A stretch of 64,000 nucleotides of DNA from Lichenostomus cassidix (Eukaryota; Chordata; Aves; Passeriformes; Meliphagidae): the NCBI GenBank assembly GCA_008360975.2, contig CM039181.1, positions 914,380 through 978,379 on the forward strand, given 5' to 3'. The stretch's first letter is position 1. Every line of letters starts with the position of its first letter. The position numbers were made by a program, and so were the translations under genes. The notes beneath the pieces are model-generated. The model was given only the letters and a program-made list of their open reading frames with translations. It searched no databases and had not been told where the DNA came from. Positions 22,568-37,500 of this stretch are shown here, piece by piece.

Positions 22568-25500
22568 CTGCTGGGAAAGAGGAACACATTAAATATGGCT
22601 TGAAAAACCCAAACTCATCTCTAGAGGAGAAAACAAACAGCTCTAGGTGAACATGTGAGAATTCATAGCTGGCTGCTGCTGCTGTGCCCAAGCTGCTCCA
22701 GGAGGACAAAAATCAGAATTTTCAGCCCTTGAGGAGAAGCTCAGCAGTGCCCAAAGCCAAAGGGATTCACACTGAGCACTTTGGGTTCAAAAAGGAGGAG
22801 AGGAGCAGAACAATTCTGTTTGGCATGACTCTAAACCAACACAGTAAGTTCACATAAAAACACCATAAAAACACTATAAAAACACCATAAAACCCCATAA
22901 AAGTTCCCATAAAAACACCCCAAAAGTGTGTGCACAGATTAAAATGTAAAAAACCAAAAGTTTCTTTATATATTCATCATTTCACTCTTGGTAACAAATC
23001 AAAGGATATTGCAAAGCATCCTTAAAGCCATAAAATTAATCAGTGAATTTCCATTCCTCCCCACTTCATTACTTTAATTGGCTTCATTTGGAGTGCTTTA
23101 GGTGAAAATAAAATTAAAAAGCTAGGAGGAGCTGTTTAGCTGATTTCTTCCTGTAAAAACATGTTGTGTTTCACCAACCAGTGCTTTCAAAATGATAACA
23201 GTGGACCTGTCATATTAAAAATACATGTATTGTATGTATAATATTAAATGTATGATTATATTATATATGTAATAATGGATATTATAACAAAGAAGTGCAA
23301 AGTATGCATTAGGGTATTACTTACCATTAGTCTCTGATTTTTTCCCTGTAGCTGCTACCTGTTTAAAATAGCAAAAAGCCACTATTAAAATTCCATCTAG
23401 GAGAACTTTGCTCTTTATAACAGGAAAAACCATCAACTCCATGCAAAGGACAGAAGTTCACACTCAACACAGCTCTGCCAAACAGGAATATAAAATATAA
23501 AAATATAAAATATAAAATATAAAAATATAAAATAAAATATAAAATATAAAATATAAAATATAAAATATAAAATATAAAATATAAAATATAAAATATAAAA
23601 TAAATATTAAATATTAAAAAATAAATGCACTGCTTTCTGCACCTCATTCTACTTTCTTTCATAGCTAAAAAGGTGGCTAATGATATAAAATAATAATAAA
23701 TATAATACTAAATAAACAGACTGTTGTCCTCTAACACTGCACAGAAGTGGTTTTACCTTAGAAGAAGCTGCTGACTTCTCCACTGACTGCTTCTCCCAGA
23801 GGTTGCGTTTGCCAGATACATCTCCTGGTCTTAAATCCTGTATTTGTAGTGTCAGAGAACAGAATCCAACATTAGTTCAGGTTTGCTTTCACCTGTTAAA
23901 GAATCAGATCTTTACAAAAGAAAATCCCAATTTTGGGGGGAAAACCCCTATTTTTTTCAAGGACAGTAATTTTCCTAGGGATGAATTCAAAAGCAGCTTG
24001 TCTCAGTCATTTCAGATCAAAATATTTTATTTTAAAACTGTGCAAAAAATCGAGTAAGGCTATTGAAACAAGAGGAAAGCAGATCACACTCTGCATTCTA
24101 AAATATGGTTTCAGGATTTCTCTCTGTAATCCTTCAAATCCATTTTAATTTCCATTGCTTCCTTTACAACCTCAGGATATATCAACCACTAGCCTGACAG
24201 AAAAAAAACAAACCAAAAAACCCAGATGGGGTAAAGGCATTAAAGAATAGGAGTATTCTCTGAAAATTATCATATTATGGAGATTTAATCAAAACTCCAT
24301 TAAAATATCAAGCAGCTTCTTGGACAAAACCTTCTCCATAGTCCTGAATTAATCTGGGATTTGGGTTTAACATAAAACTGAGATCTTTGCCTTGAATTCA
24401 GTATCACTGCAAAGCAAGAATGGTGATGACCACAAAACCTTTGAACACTTCTTTATTGAGGTGGAATGTGATGGAATAAATAAATAAACCAAATCAATAA
24501 ATGGAATGGGATGAGGGCAAGAAGTTCTCTGCTAAATAAGAAATTCTATGCTTCCCTTTGATCTATCCTGACTTAAAAAAAAATCAAAAATCCCCCATTT
24601 TCGATGTAAATAAACCTTGATAGTCAATTAGAAACAGGTTTACCTGCCCAACTTAGCAAACAGACCCCCAAAGAAGGAGGATAGGAGGAGGACGACTTCC
24701 TTCAAGCAGAGACATTGAAAGAAGAAAGAACAATCTATTGAGAAAGAGGGAAATTAAGACATAGATAGAAAACACTTGGCTGAGGGGAAAAACCAGAGAT
24801 TAGTTTTACATTCTCTAAAAGACGCAACTTAAAAGAAAAGAGAGAAAAATCTGGAGGCAGAATCTCTAGTGGGCAATGCTGCAGAGTGCCAACTCCTCTT
24901 TAGGACAAACAGGAGTGGGAATGGAGAAAGTTTTTCTGGCTGCACCTCTTGGAAAGGGCAGGAAAACTCTGCACAGGGATGTGGGGAGAAAGCACTATCT
25001 AAATGGTCAACAAAATCAAACCAAATTGGAGAGTTGGATCATTAACACCACAAAGGATTCTCCAATATTCCTGGATATTTGCAGTTCCAGTTCCTCCTCC
25101 CTTCCCTTCCCACCCCACAGTTAGCTTGCTCCTTCCCACACTCCCAGCTCATTATCTCGAGAGCATTTTCTGCTCTGATTCTTCCTGAAGGCTAAATTCC
25201 GTTAGAAATCACATTTAGGCTCATAAAGTATTAAATTATTTCAGCTGTCTTTTAAACCATACTTGGACAATTTTTACAGGGTGAGGGCCAAACCCCAAGT
25301 GTCTGTGAGTTACCAATTCCCAGTGATTTCTAAATTCATGGTAATGGAAGAAACTCTGATAAAGTCCTTCCCTCTCAGAGCAGTGCTTCTCTCACTGGGA
25401 GCTTTAAGGTTAAAACTGCCCTGTTTCTCCATTTTCTGACTCCCTAGGAGCTCCCAACAGGACATGAAGAGAGCTCCTCAAGGATTGCTGTCCCAGGGTT

Positions 25501-28500
25501 ACTCACAGAAGGTTTTGCAGCAGGGGATTTGTTGCTCTCTGGGGTTTTGGTCAACCACTCGTTGATCCGACTGGAGACACCAACCTTCAGCCCAGCAGTC
25601 TCCTGCAAAATGAGAAATCCTCCTCAGAATTCCTTGTGCTCTGTTTTTCCTGGTTTAGGGTTCAAAGCAAAGCCAAACCTCACTGAATTCTCCCTGAGCC
25701 CATGGTTTGCACAGAGTTACCCTGTGTGCTCTGCAGCTGTTTTCCCCATTAATTACACAGCCCTGCTGCCCTCTGCTTCCCATGCATGACAAATGTGGAC
25801 TCACAAGAATATTTTCATTTTACTGCTAGCTCAGTAATAAATATTAGACATAAACATGCTGTTTCTGTCACAAGGCAAACTCCAAACATCTTTAGCTTCA
25901 TGGAAGAAACATCAGTCCTTTTTTTCTCTTGGTAAATTAATTTTTTTTCCAAAAAAAACATGCAATAGAGGAGTTAAGTGACCCAAGATTTAAAACATCA
26001 ACTCTTGAAAAACCTAGAACAAATTACTAAAATTTAACGACTATCTGTAACAACCCACTTCAATCCATGCCTCATTTTTTTACCTATGATGAATGCTCAT
26101 CAACTCATACCAATTTATAAAAAGAAAATGTTGCCTTAAGGATTTACACAGAAAAGCTAAAGGTCTCACAAACACTTCCATGCATTCTCTATAAAATATC
26201 ATCACTATCTCGCCTGTTCCATCCTCCTCTGCCCCCCAAAAGAATTCTTCCCAACACGAAGAATTTCTTTGTACTCTGCTGGAACCACCCAGATCTGCTT
26301 GTCTAAGACATCTGATGTGCCTCTGGAATGTCTCATAACTTAGCTCAGTAGGTCACTAAATTCTTCCATTATGCTCAATATTGCAGCCAAACCATCTTGT
26401 GGATTTCTGAGGTCTTCAGGACCCTTTGGGATATTTCCTCACCAGTGATGTCAACAGGAGAAAACCCACAGCAACACGAATGGCAAGGTCAGCTCCAGAG
26501 CATAATTCTTTGTATTATATATATATTATATAATGTAAAGAATTCTATTACAAACCTTTATATTTTTATATATATATTATATAATGTAAAGAAATCTATT
26601 ACAAACCTTTATATTTTTATATATATATTTATATAATGTAAAGAATTCTATTACAACTTTATATTTTTATATATATTATATAATGTAAAGAATTCTATTA
26701 CAAACCTTTATATTTTTATATATATATTATATAATGTAAAGAATTCTATTACAAACCTTTATATTTTTATATATATATTATATAATGTAAAGAATTCTAT
26801 TACAAACCTTTATATTTTTATATATATATTATAATATAAAGAATTCTATTACAAACCTTTATATTTTTATATATATATTATAATGTAAAGAATTCTATTA
26901 CAAATCTTTATATTTTATATATATTATATAATGTAAAGAATTCTATTACAAATCTTTATATTTTATATATATATTATAATGTAAAGAATTCTATTACAAA
27001 TCTTTATATTATATAATTCCATGTTAAATTAAACACAGACCTTATTTGGTGTCCCTGTCCCAGAGGGTGATGAGAAAACATTCCCTTTCTCCCACATGCT
27101 CTTGATATTTCTCACTCCCTCAGCTGGAACGTGAAGGTCAGAGGCTTTGGGTCTGGAGGTCTTTGTGCCCTGGAGAGAAAAGGGGACAGCAGGTGGTGTT
27201 GGGTTAAACACTGGGTTTGCAGGGTGGTTTCACTCTGGGGAATTCATCATCTCTGGGTGGTTCTATCACTGACCATGCAAAGGGGAGAAGGAGCAGCCAA
27301 CTCGAGAATTGCCCCTGAAAGTCTCTTTTTTGTCCATTTTTCCAAATTTTCCATTTGCAGTTGAACCCTGGACACAACCAGCTGTGAAAAAACTCTTTTT
27401 TTTTGTGTTTATTGCCTTTCAAATCCCTGAACCCTGGAACCCTGGCTGCTTCAGGGACACAGCTAAGGAAACCCTGATACAGAGTCAGGGGAAAATTTTG
27501 GGGTTTTTTGGGAAATGTGTATTTTGCAACGTTACTAAAAACACCACACCAAATTCCTCCTATTTCCTATTTTCAAACTTCCTGCACATTTTATGTATCA
27601 CAGACCTGATGGGAATAAGAACCTCCCTGAGTGCTGCTTTGCCTCTCCAGCTGCAAAGCAAGTCAGATTTGGCAACTTGCAGACAAACCAAAAACTCAGC
27701 AAAGGAAACATTTCCAGCCAGATGGCAGCTGCACACAGTGGCATCAAACTCCTATTTCACCTTGGACTGGGAAAAGAAAAAGCTCTCAATTCTGCCTCTT
27801 GGGCACATATTAACCACTAGTTGTCAGAATCACCACTGGGATCAAATTCTGCATTTTAATGTGAGATGTGATTATCACTGAAATCTGACTGAATCCTCCA
27901 GAGCTGCTGCAAGCTCACCAAGCAGAACCTGCAGCATGAAAGGGAAGACAAATGGGAGGTTTTGTTCAGATCTGTCTCTGGATGTTGGTTACAGATGTGC
28001 CTCAAGCCTTTTGCTCTTGAAGTCACATTAAAGAAGGGTTTTTGATCAAAAAATCCCTGCCATTCCTGAGCAGCACACAAAGGCTGATTAAAGCCCCCAA
28101 AGCCATTAGTAACTAAATCCCTTTGCTGGGATGAATTTACCTCAATTGCACTGGTGTATTGCTCAAGTCTGCTGTCAATCTTGGACACAACTGCTGTGCT
28201 CTGGGTGGGCTTCATGCCGCTGCAGGAAGTAGGGAAAAAGAAGAAAGAATTATTATTCCCTCCAATTAAACAGTGTTGTTTGAACTGAACTTCTTGTTTC
28301 TTTGCTTTACCTCTTCTGAGCAGATTTGTTCAAAAATTCTGTTCTCTCCTCTATCTAGAAAAGAGAGAAAAAAGAGCTTTAAGTTTGAATTCAATGAAGA
28401 GGCAAGCCTGTGTAAGGCCAGCCTAAAATGTCATTTTAAAGTCAGAAATTCAGTCTGAAAGAGATACATTCCAACAGAAATTTCAGTCACACACACAGAG

Positions 28501-31500
28501 GTCTTACAGATAGAGCCTATTGTTCCACAGATTGATAAAAGTGGATGTATTCCCTGCAGGAATGTTTGCATCCCACACATTTCTGCAGTGCCTCATGTGT
28601 AACAAGAGAATAAATGAACAACACATAAAGGAGAAACAGGAAGAATGTATCTCATAAAGGGACTGAGATGCACAAAAATCTATGTGATCCATACAAACTG
28701 GTGTCTTGCATTTCATCATTACTTTCTGTGCTGTAAACAGGAAAATCCTGGGATGTTTCCAGGGAAGAAGAATCATGAGGTCCTGTATGACTTTTGTCAA
28801 ACCTCTCAAAACTTTGAAAACAAAAAATTCTGTCCCTGAATAAAGTTTTAAAACCTTTCCCAATGGGGGTTCAGGGGGTGTGCATCTATTTGTATTCTGG
28901 GTCAAAAAATAGTTTAAAAACCTTTCCCAATGGGGGTTCAGGGGGTGTGCATCTATTTGTGTTCTGGGTCAAGAAATAGTTTAAAAACCTTTCCCAATGG
29001 GGGTTCAGGGGGTGTACATCTATTTGTATTCTGGGTCAAAAAATAATTTCATCCAACTTCCTCAAGTCTCATCCCCACTGCATTGTTCCACTCTCATCCC
29101 AGCTCTACAGTTTCACCTAAAAATAAAATACCTGCAAAGCAGCTCCAGGGGATTGCAATGATTAACACTCAGCCTGGCTGCACTCCTGGGCATTCCCCAG
29201 CCTCAGCCTCTCCACTTCCAATGTACTTTACCTTCCAATTTACTTACCAGTGACTGCCGTGGCATTGATGCCTTTAAAGCAAACCCACCACAGCATTTCT
29301 GTAAAAGGTTCTCCTCAGTGCCTCCAGCCTGCCAGGCTGTCCCAGAGCACTGCAATCCCTCCAAGGACATGCATGGTTTGTTTCTCAAGCCCTTACAAGC
29401 TAAACCTCAGCTCACCCGAGTGCAGAATTTGCCCAAGGAGCTCACTGGAGGAACTCCAGCTCCCTCCCTGCAGCTCACAGGCACCTCTGAAAATCACATA
29501 CAACTCACAGAGGGATTTCCATGAACAGCTTTCATTGCCAAAATGAGCTCAGAGCAGAAGGATGGGTTTGGCTGGGATAAATCCCATTTCAGGGAGGATG
29601 TCACAAGGTGGCAGCAGAAGCCTTGCAGAGCCACAGGAAATCCCAGCTGTGTCACCACAGAGCCAGAAATGCCACCAAACCAGCAGCTAAATTATCCAAA
29701 CGAGACCTAACAGATGGGAAATTCAAACACTTTGCCTCACGTCTGCTATGCTATTGATGCCTGATGATTTTTTGTCCTTTTTATACGTTTTTTATACCCT
29801 TTTCCTCTCCGTGTATCCTTCACAAACACTCCTTAGCCCTACATGTTTATAACCCTTGTACTCTGAAATTTAGCTTATTTTGGGGGTTCTGCAGGGTGAG
29901 AAGACAAAATATTCATACAATCTCAGAACTAGAGGCTCCAAGCTTGGACAGAACCTCCTCTGTGGAACAGGTTTTTGTCAACTAGGCTGTAATCCCATTT
30001 GAGGAGAAGGTAATAAGAATAGGGGGACAATTACTTCCTTTATTAAGTTTCTTATTGGGGGATTTTAGGTAGATATGTCAATTTATGAGGTCCATAAAAT
30101 TGTGTACACATTGTACAGTGTGTGCTCTAGGGGTGTTTCCACCTCTGAGGAGTTGTGCACCTAGGATCCTATTAAACCAAGGTAATATTCCCTTTTTCCC
30201 TTTACTGCTCTGTCTGCTTCACCTTTTTTCCAGCCAGTAAGGCATCAGTATGGAAGAAGTTTCCCCCAGTGCTGATTTCTGGGTCATAACCAGCAGTGCA
30301 TCAAAATGAGGAGTTAATTCCAGCAAGAATTTCTCCCCAGCCTGTCCCTGACTGCAGCAGTGAAACCCTGGTGGGCAGCAGGACAAATAATATGGACTAT
30401 GTCAAAGAACCAGGGCTCGAGGAAACAACAATAATTCATTTACAGGATCTTCAGAGATCTTCTATGTGCAGGGAGGAGAGATTCTTCCACACACCTGGAA
30501 AATCAGGCTTGAGGAAGGACTGGAGGAAGAGGTGGGAGGGAAATTGGACATTATTCTTGTGGTTGTAGAAAATAGACAAAAGTGGGGCTGATTTTAACCC
30601 ATTAAACAGCAGTTCTCTCTCAGAGCACCTGCTGAGGTATCAGGGAAAAGGCAGAGGTTGCTCAGAAGAGGAGAATGAAAAAGCAAACCAGAAAATAACC
30701 AGGAAAGCAGAGTTAGGAAGGAACACTCAGAGCTGAGCAAAGCCCTCTGGCTGGGCAGGTAGGTGTCTTGTGTGGAGAAATAAAACACTTTCTGCTCATT
30801 TCTATGGGAATTTGTCCCACAGCATCTTCCTGCAGACACCAGAAGCAGATACTGAATAGACCTGGAGGAAAGGAAGCTACACAGATGTGTTCTGCAGAAG
30901 AGTCAAACACATTTAGGCTGCACAGCAACATCTGCAGGTCATTGATCACTGCACATCACACAAACCCCATGCAAAGAACTGAACACCTTTGGCACCTACA
31001 GTGAACAGTATCACAAAATAGATCTGGAAAAGAAACAGGCAAAGCAAGGTGGTTAGCAGAAAATGCAAGGTATCTTCTCCCTTTCAGAGCAGGAAATGAG
31101 AATAATCTTCTTTCTGCATTCATCCTAACAGGATCTTGTTAAATAGCTTAGGCTGTGTTTTGTCACCATGGAATACTTGCAGAACAAACATGAACTCCAA
31201 AAAGTGAACCTGCTAGCTCCTAATTAAATTATGACCAGGAAGAATGAGTTAACACACACTAGGAGACCATGACTTGGGAAACAAAAACCATTGGATGTTC
31301 CCAGTAAAACTGGTTTCACAGGAAACTATTACATGATCCTTATGTGTTTCAAACTGTAATATTGGATATTATGCAACAGAAAATTGCAAACGATCTGTAG
31401 AAAAAACTCTTCTCAAAAAATGCATCAAGGATGAAGAGGAATTAAAAATAATTTTTAAAAGATAATAAAATGCCCACAGAAAAGCCTGTATTATAATTTT

Positions 31501-34500
31501 TACTCCTATCCAACACGTGGGAGATCCCAGTGGAAGTCCACCAGAGCAGAAGTCCCCTGGAGAAGTTTCTCCTGATCCTTCCTGTATGGCAAACACACAT
31601 TTTGTTCTCCATCAAGCACAGTTCTGCTTTTCCCTGCTGTCAGCAGCACCTGAGCACAGAGAGCCAATTCAGCTCAGTTTCCCTAGCAGCCTGCAGTGCT
31701 GCCAGCAGCACCAAAGGTGGGAAAACAAATGTCACACGTGCTGCTCTTGCCATTCTGTTCCCCCTCTGCTGCAGGAATAGCTCATCTAGGAAGAGCTGAT
31801 TGTGTGGAGTCTAATTCTCTCCAGTCACTGCCCTGCATGTCAGGTGTTGAGAGCAATGATGAGAAAGGACAAGACAGGTTTTTACAGAATAAAAATGTCT
31901 CTGCAAAGTCCCTTCTCCTCCCCAGGAGACATTTTCTCCCAAGGCAGGGATATCCCATCCTCCCTCCCCTCAGCTCCTAACTGCCTCTGCACTTCTCTAG
32001 GGCTGGAGTTCATCCCCAGGAGGAGACTCAGCAGTGAAATATCCTATTCTCTCCCAGTTAACCCAGAGAACAGAATACAAGGAGTCAATAACCCTGCTTG
32101 GCAAAGAAAGCACCAGGAATGAGCCTGCCTAAAAAGCAAAATGAACAAAGATTTTCCAGGAAATCTCATGCTTCAAATACATCACACTTTGCACGAACTG
32201 AACTAGGGAAGCACAAGCCAGAGGCAATGGCAGAGCTGCAGAGGCTGAGCCAGGCTCTGTCCTTATTTAAAAAAACAAGATACAGGACAGAGGTTGATCA
32301 GCAGTTTGGGTTGCTGCAGCCCACAGGGTGTCCCCAGCCCTGAGAAACCCAGCAGCTCCTGTCCCTGAGTGAGTGATGAGCTTATCCTGCATTTCCTTTG
32401 CATGTTTTCTGCTCAGCCAGGAGCTCAGACTACTCCACTCTGGGGAGCTCTGCTGAAGCACAGGCTCAGGTTTAAGCAAAACACTGCATTTAACAGCTCA
32501 GACAACAGGAGCTGGCAAATCTGTAAAGGCTGTGATTTTTTTGAGAGGCCAGACTAGATAAACACAGCAGGTCTTCCTAAATAAAGCACATATTCTGTGT
32601 ATTCTGTCCATATTTCTGTCCATACACTTCCACCTGTGCATCCCTGGGGATGAGGTGCACAGCTCTGTCTCCCAATCCAGGAAGGACAGGGAAGCAGAAA
32701 TAAAGCTGTTTTGTCAGCTGTGACCCAGGAGAAGGCAGAATGAGCACATGGATCAGACATTATTTTTACAGTGAGCCTCCCTTTTTTCGGTATTAATTCC
32801 ACCCACCCACTGCTGTGCATTTGGGATTCTCCCATGACTCAGGGCAGATCTGAGATGACAAATCCATCAAGGGACAAAACCTCTGCCAGATGCTTTCCAC
32901 ACCAGAAGACAACTCAGGCAGTGCAGAGCAAGCTGAGTACCAACCAGGTGAGCCCAGCCTGAGAAATCTGCCCAAATTTGGGGCAACAAAACCAGACTGT
33001 CTCCTAATAACTGCATTTTGACACCAAGTTGCACACAAGGTAGTTAAACTGAGATTATTCTCCCCTCAGCTCCTGACCACAGAAAGCCAAGGAACAGTTC
33101 AGGGTGTGAACTCTCACAGCATTACAGATCTGCTCTGACCACCCACAGACAGCAGGCTGGATGTGCAAAAAAAAATCTCTGATTTCTCTGAGAGAGAAAC
33201 AAGAGAAGGAGGAAAAAATGTGTAAAGTTGCATATATCAGGCTTTGTAGCAAACAACTTCTACCTAACAGGACACAAAAATCAGCAGAAATTGTCATCAT
33301 AAAAAAAAAGAAAAATTGTACTTTGGATGCTTGAAAACATTTGAAAATAATTCAACTTTCCACTGAAAATACACTTAGTAGCATAGTGTAGCATCAGTAA
33401 AAAGGGTATCTGAAAGCAATTAGCCTCCTGCCAAGTCCAGTGCTTTTTCACACTTTACCCCAAAATCAGATCTATAGATCCTTTTCACTTTGTGTTTTCA
33501 GCTATAATTTCCTCTGCTCTGAGCCTCCTGTGAATTAAAGCTCCAAATGTCTGTCATAAAAGGCATCTCAATGAACAGGAGGAAGGAAATCCTCCCAGGA
33601 GGAATGGGAAGGAGCTGCAGATTTACAGTGTCTGTTATTGACATCATCTTCAGCAACCAAATGGCAAGAGCAGGTTGAACTGATAGGAGCAAATCGTGGA
33701 GTTTGGCAATCTTTATTTGCAACTCTGTGATTCTCTCCTCCCATTTCAGGTTCAAATAGATCTTAGAAGCAAAAGGCAAGTCCATTCAAAAACATGTGAA
33801 TTCTGTATTTGCTGGAACTGAACCCAAACCAGACCTCAATCCCTAGATTGGATCAAAGTGTAGCTCTGTGTGAGTGGAAAATTAATTTTGTAGAAATGCA
33901 GTTTTTCACTCAACAGTTGCAGTTTTAATCTCATGGAGATCCACTTCATGGCTCACAAGATCCTACCTGGTTCTTCTCTTTCCTAGCTCCCACTAAATGG
34001 CCTTTTTGACAAATATTTTGGATTCTTAAATGACTAATGTCACAAAATAAAATATAAAGAAAAGATATTTGAAAACAGTAATGGGTCTGCAGTTTGACCT
34101 TGAGCTGAGAAAGCAACTGGACTGAATTCCAAAACATCACTCCCAGTAATTTCAGGCCAGGATTCCTCTTCCATGCTGAAAGGCCATTTAATTGATTTAT
34201 CACACTTCTAATACAATATAGGCCACAAAAGGCCGTTTGGAAACCCTGCAGCAACAGAAGGGTGAGGTTTTATTCCTTGTTATGGAAGAAAATGAACTCC
34301 AGCCCAGTACTTCTAGATGTTATTTTAAGGGGGATTAGACATAAGCTAGAACTCCCAGATGGGTCAGTTACAATTAATGATGATTAGGCTGCAAATGCTT
34401 AAAGACAAAGTAATCTGGCAAGGAAAAAACCAGTTGTGGATGTGGAAGGAGTGAGAGAACATCTGTGACTCAATGGTCTTAAGAGGTCTTTTCTAACCTA

Positions 34501-37500
34501 AATTATTCTATGATTCTGCTCCAGTTCACACAGCAATCCTATAATATATTAAGAAAAATACATTAAACACAGTAATATAGCTCTAAGTTTCAAAAGGAAC
34601 TTTCTCTTGAAGGTGATGATCCTCTTTGGAGATTTTTTAAGAAGAAGAACCAAAAGCAAAGCCAGCTGCCAGTCTAGTCTCTATTTTTAGGAAGGAACCC
34701 TAATTTTCAGTCATCTCAATGAATGAAGCCTTTCAGCTCGAGGTTTCAGGCTAAGGCTATCAAAGCATTTTCCCAGGTCTGATTACAACATTGCTTTTGG
34801 AGTTTGGACCACAAACCCCTTTATTTTTTATGTAGCACACAGGTGTCAGTGGGGAGGTTACCTTGAGAGATGAACCTTTGGGACTGAAACATTTAAATGG
34901 CTTCTTGTCTTCAGACACTCCATCTTCTGGCATCTTCTGACGTTTCTCAGCAGCTTCAGCCCTTCTTCTCTCAATTTCTTCCTTCATCCTCCTCTTCTCC
35001 TCCTAAAAAAAAAAAAAGAAAGAAGAACGTTTAATTGTCCATTTAGAAACTACATCACCATTTCAGGGCTGTGCAGCATTTTCCAAACACTTCCCAGGTT
35101 TTTTAAGAACAGGCTTTTATGCCAGTTGAAAAAATTGAGTGATTTGTCTGAAGTGTATAAAGGTATTATTGCCAATCCATCCCATGTTAAGGATGGCAGG
35201 AAGACAATTTGTTGTGCTTCTCTAGTGCCTCCTTGCAGTGAAATCACATTTATTGCCATGTAGGCCACTTAAAGAGAGAAAACTCATTTCTCTGTATTCT
35301 CATGTATCAAACCAGCATTGCTCTTCTGTGCCTCTCCCCTGACACTTATCATGCCAAGGTTAATATTTAACATGGAAAAACCCAGAGGTGGCCAAGAAAC
35401 CCAAGATGAAATGCTTGCAGATTTCCCTCCAGAGATGAGTTTTCACGAGCTGCAATTCCAACCAGAAGCCCTCAAAGCAAGAGCCCTGTGGGCAGTGGGG
35501 TCTGAGCAGCCAGGATTTGTGCAGTTTTGGCATCTATTGAGTTCTGTTTTGAAGAACTTAGCACATTAAAGGAATTGGCGTTCAGCTGCCAGATAAGATC
35601 AGTATTATCCATTTACCATTTGTTTTCCAAACAACTAGGATTCCTGAATGATGCACCAGAGACTTGGAAATCCTGTTTGTAGAGTCCCTTGGCAGAGGAA
35701 GTACAAGAAAACAGATGTGTTGGATACTCAATATTTAAACAGACAAGAATATGTCCCTAATGAGCTCTAGCCCACTGTAACTATATATAACATTAGCATT
35801 CCAGCCCATCTGCAGCAGATCAATTTCGACATGCACTCTGTAATTCAATGTGTGCAATGTCAGAAAGGCTCTGTGGCTCTAACACTGCCCCCAGCATCTT
35901 GAATCCCAGCAAGATAAAATTCTGCAGCTATCACAGATGAAATCTTGATTTGTGAAAAGATGTGTTAGAGCCTTGTCTTTCCTAAGGCTGGAATTGGAAC
36001 ATTTTTTCCTACTTTTGATGCTGTTTTACCTCAGATCTTCACTAGATGATGAGTGATCAACCAATGGGTTATATCAACCAATGGGTTATATCAACCAATG
36101 GGTTATCAACCAATGAGTTATCAATTAATGAGTGATCAACCAATGAGTTATATCAACCAATGAGTTATCAACCAATGAGTTATATCAACCAATGAGTTAT
36201 CAATTGAGTTATCTACCAATGAGTGATATCAACCAATGAGTGATATCAACCAATGAGTTATATCAACCAATGAGTTATATCAACCAATGAGTTATATCAA
36301 CCAATGAGTGATATCAACCAATTAGTTATATAAACCAATGAGTTATACAAACCAATGAGTTATCAATTAATGAGTGATCAATCAATGAGTTATATCAACC
36401 AATGAGTTATATCAACTAATGAGTTATATCAACCACTGGGTTATAAATTAATGAGTTATCAACCAATGGAGTGATTTCTCAACCAATGCAAGGAGAGTGG
36501 AAGTAAAGCAGAAATAAGACAATCAACCCAAGTCCAACTCCCCACCCTTCACCCTCACCTCCTCTCTGATTTTCCTCTCAGCCTCCTCCTGCTTCTTCCT
36601 CTGCTCCTCCTCCTCCAGGATTTTCCGGCGCTCCTCCCGCCGTTTCTTCAGCTCGTCCAGCTCAGCCGCTGCCTCCTGCTGCTTCTCCTTCAGCCTCTCC
36701 AGCTCCTCACCCTCGCTCTCCCCGCGGCGCCTGCGCTGATCCTCCAGCCTCTTCAGAGCCTCCACCCCTGCCTTTGGCTCCTCGGCGCTTGTCCCTTTCA
36801 AATTTGAGCGCCTGGGGTGGAAATAACGGGAAATAAAGAGAAATTATGCACCAGGATTTCCCTTCTTGTCCAGATCCACCTTCTGCCACGAGCTCAGCAG
36901 CACCACCAGAGCCTGGAGCTCCAAGGTGTTGCCTCCTGAGACCTCCAGCTCCTTGCAAACTGTGCCAGCCCCAAACATTGCCATTGGGAAAATATTCCAT
37001 CGGGAAAATATCCCATTAGGAAAATATCCCATCAGGAAAATATTCCATCAGGAAATTATTCCATTGGGAAATTATTCCACCAGGAGTTGTCAGGCTGGAC
37101 TGCTCCAGGAGCTCCTCTCCCATCCCTGCCCGTGAGGAAGGAGCTCCTCACCTGCAGAAGGTTTCATGTGCCACCCCTGTTTTATGTCCCTATTTATGCC
37201 CCAATCCTTCGCTTTCAAAGGCAAATAATTTTTATAAACCCTCCAGAAAAAGACTGTTTTGTTCTCAATTCTCACCACTGGAAATTAAGCAAGTTATATT
37301 CTTTCTAAATAACATGTTCATGTGAAAAAAAAAAAAAAAAAGAAAGAACAAAGACCAGCTGCACACAAAGCCCAGCTCTGTGGGGGAAACTCATTAGAAA
37401 ATAGTCCAAGAGTCCTAATTGATACCTAACAACCCAAAACCCACTGATGTTGCCAACCCAAAGTCTTCTGCTCAGCTGAGAAAAGGGAGCTGAACAGGAT

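Larger units (their letters stand above)
28355..34861 (-). other. CALD1: CALD1 intron, 6.5 kb
   Basis: No additional exon is seen. Contents are the 67-bp triplication at 28847-29047 and a short CR1 tail at 34460-34518; otherwise non-repetitive AT-rich sequence. The open frames reported by simple translation here show no family resemblance. Confidence 0.65.

Noticed and set aside
27309..27881. 190-residue + strand frame within a CALD1 intron
   Set aside because: No recognisable domain and no splice or promoter support; it is antisense to CALD1 and compositionally like the surrounding intron.
29930..30240. Possible solitary LTR
   Set aside because: Some LTR-like words (ATTAAACC, a CT-rich tail) but no paired TG...CA ends, target-site duplication or recognised family.
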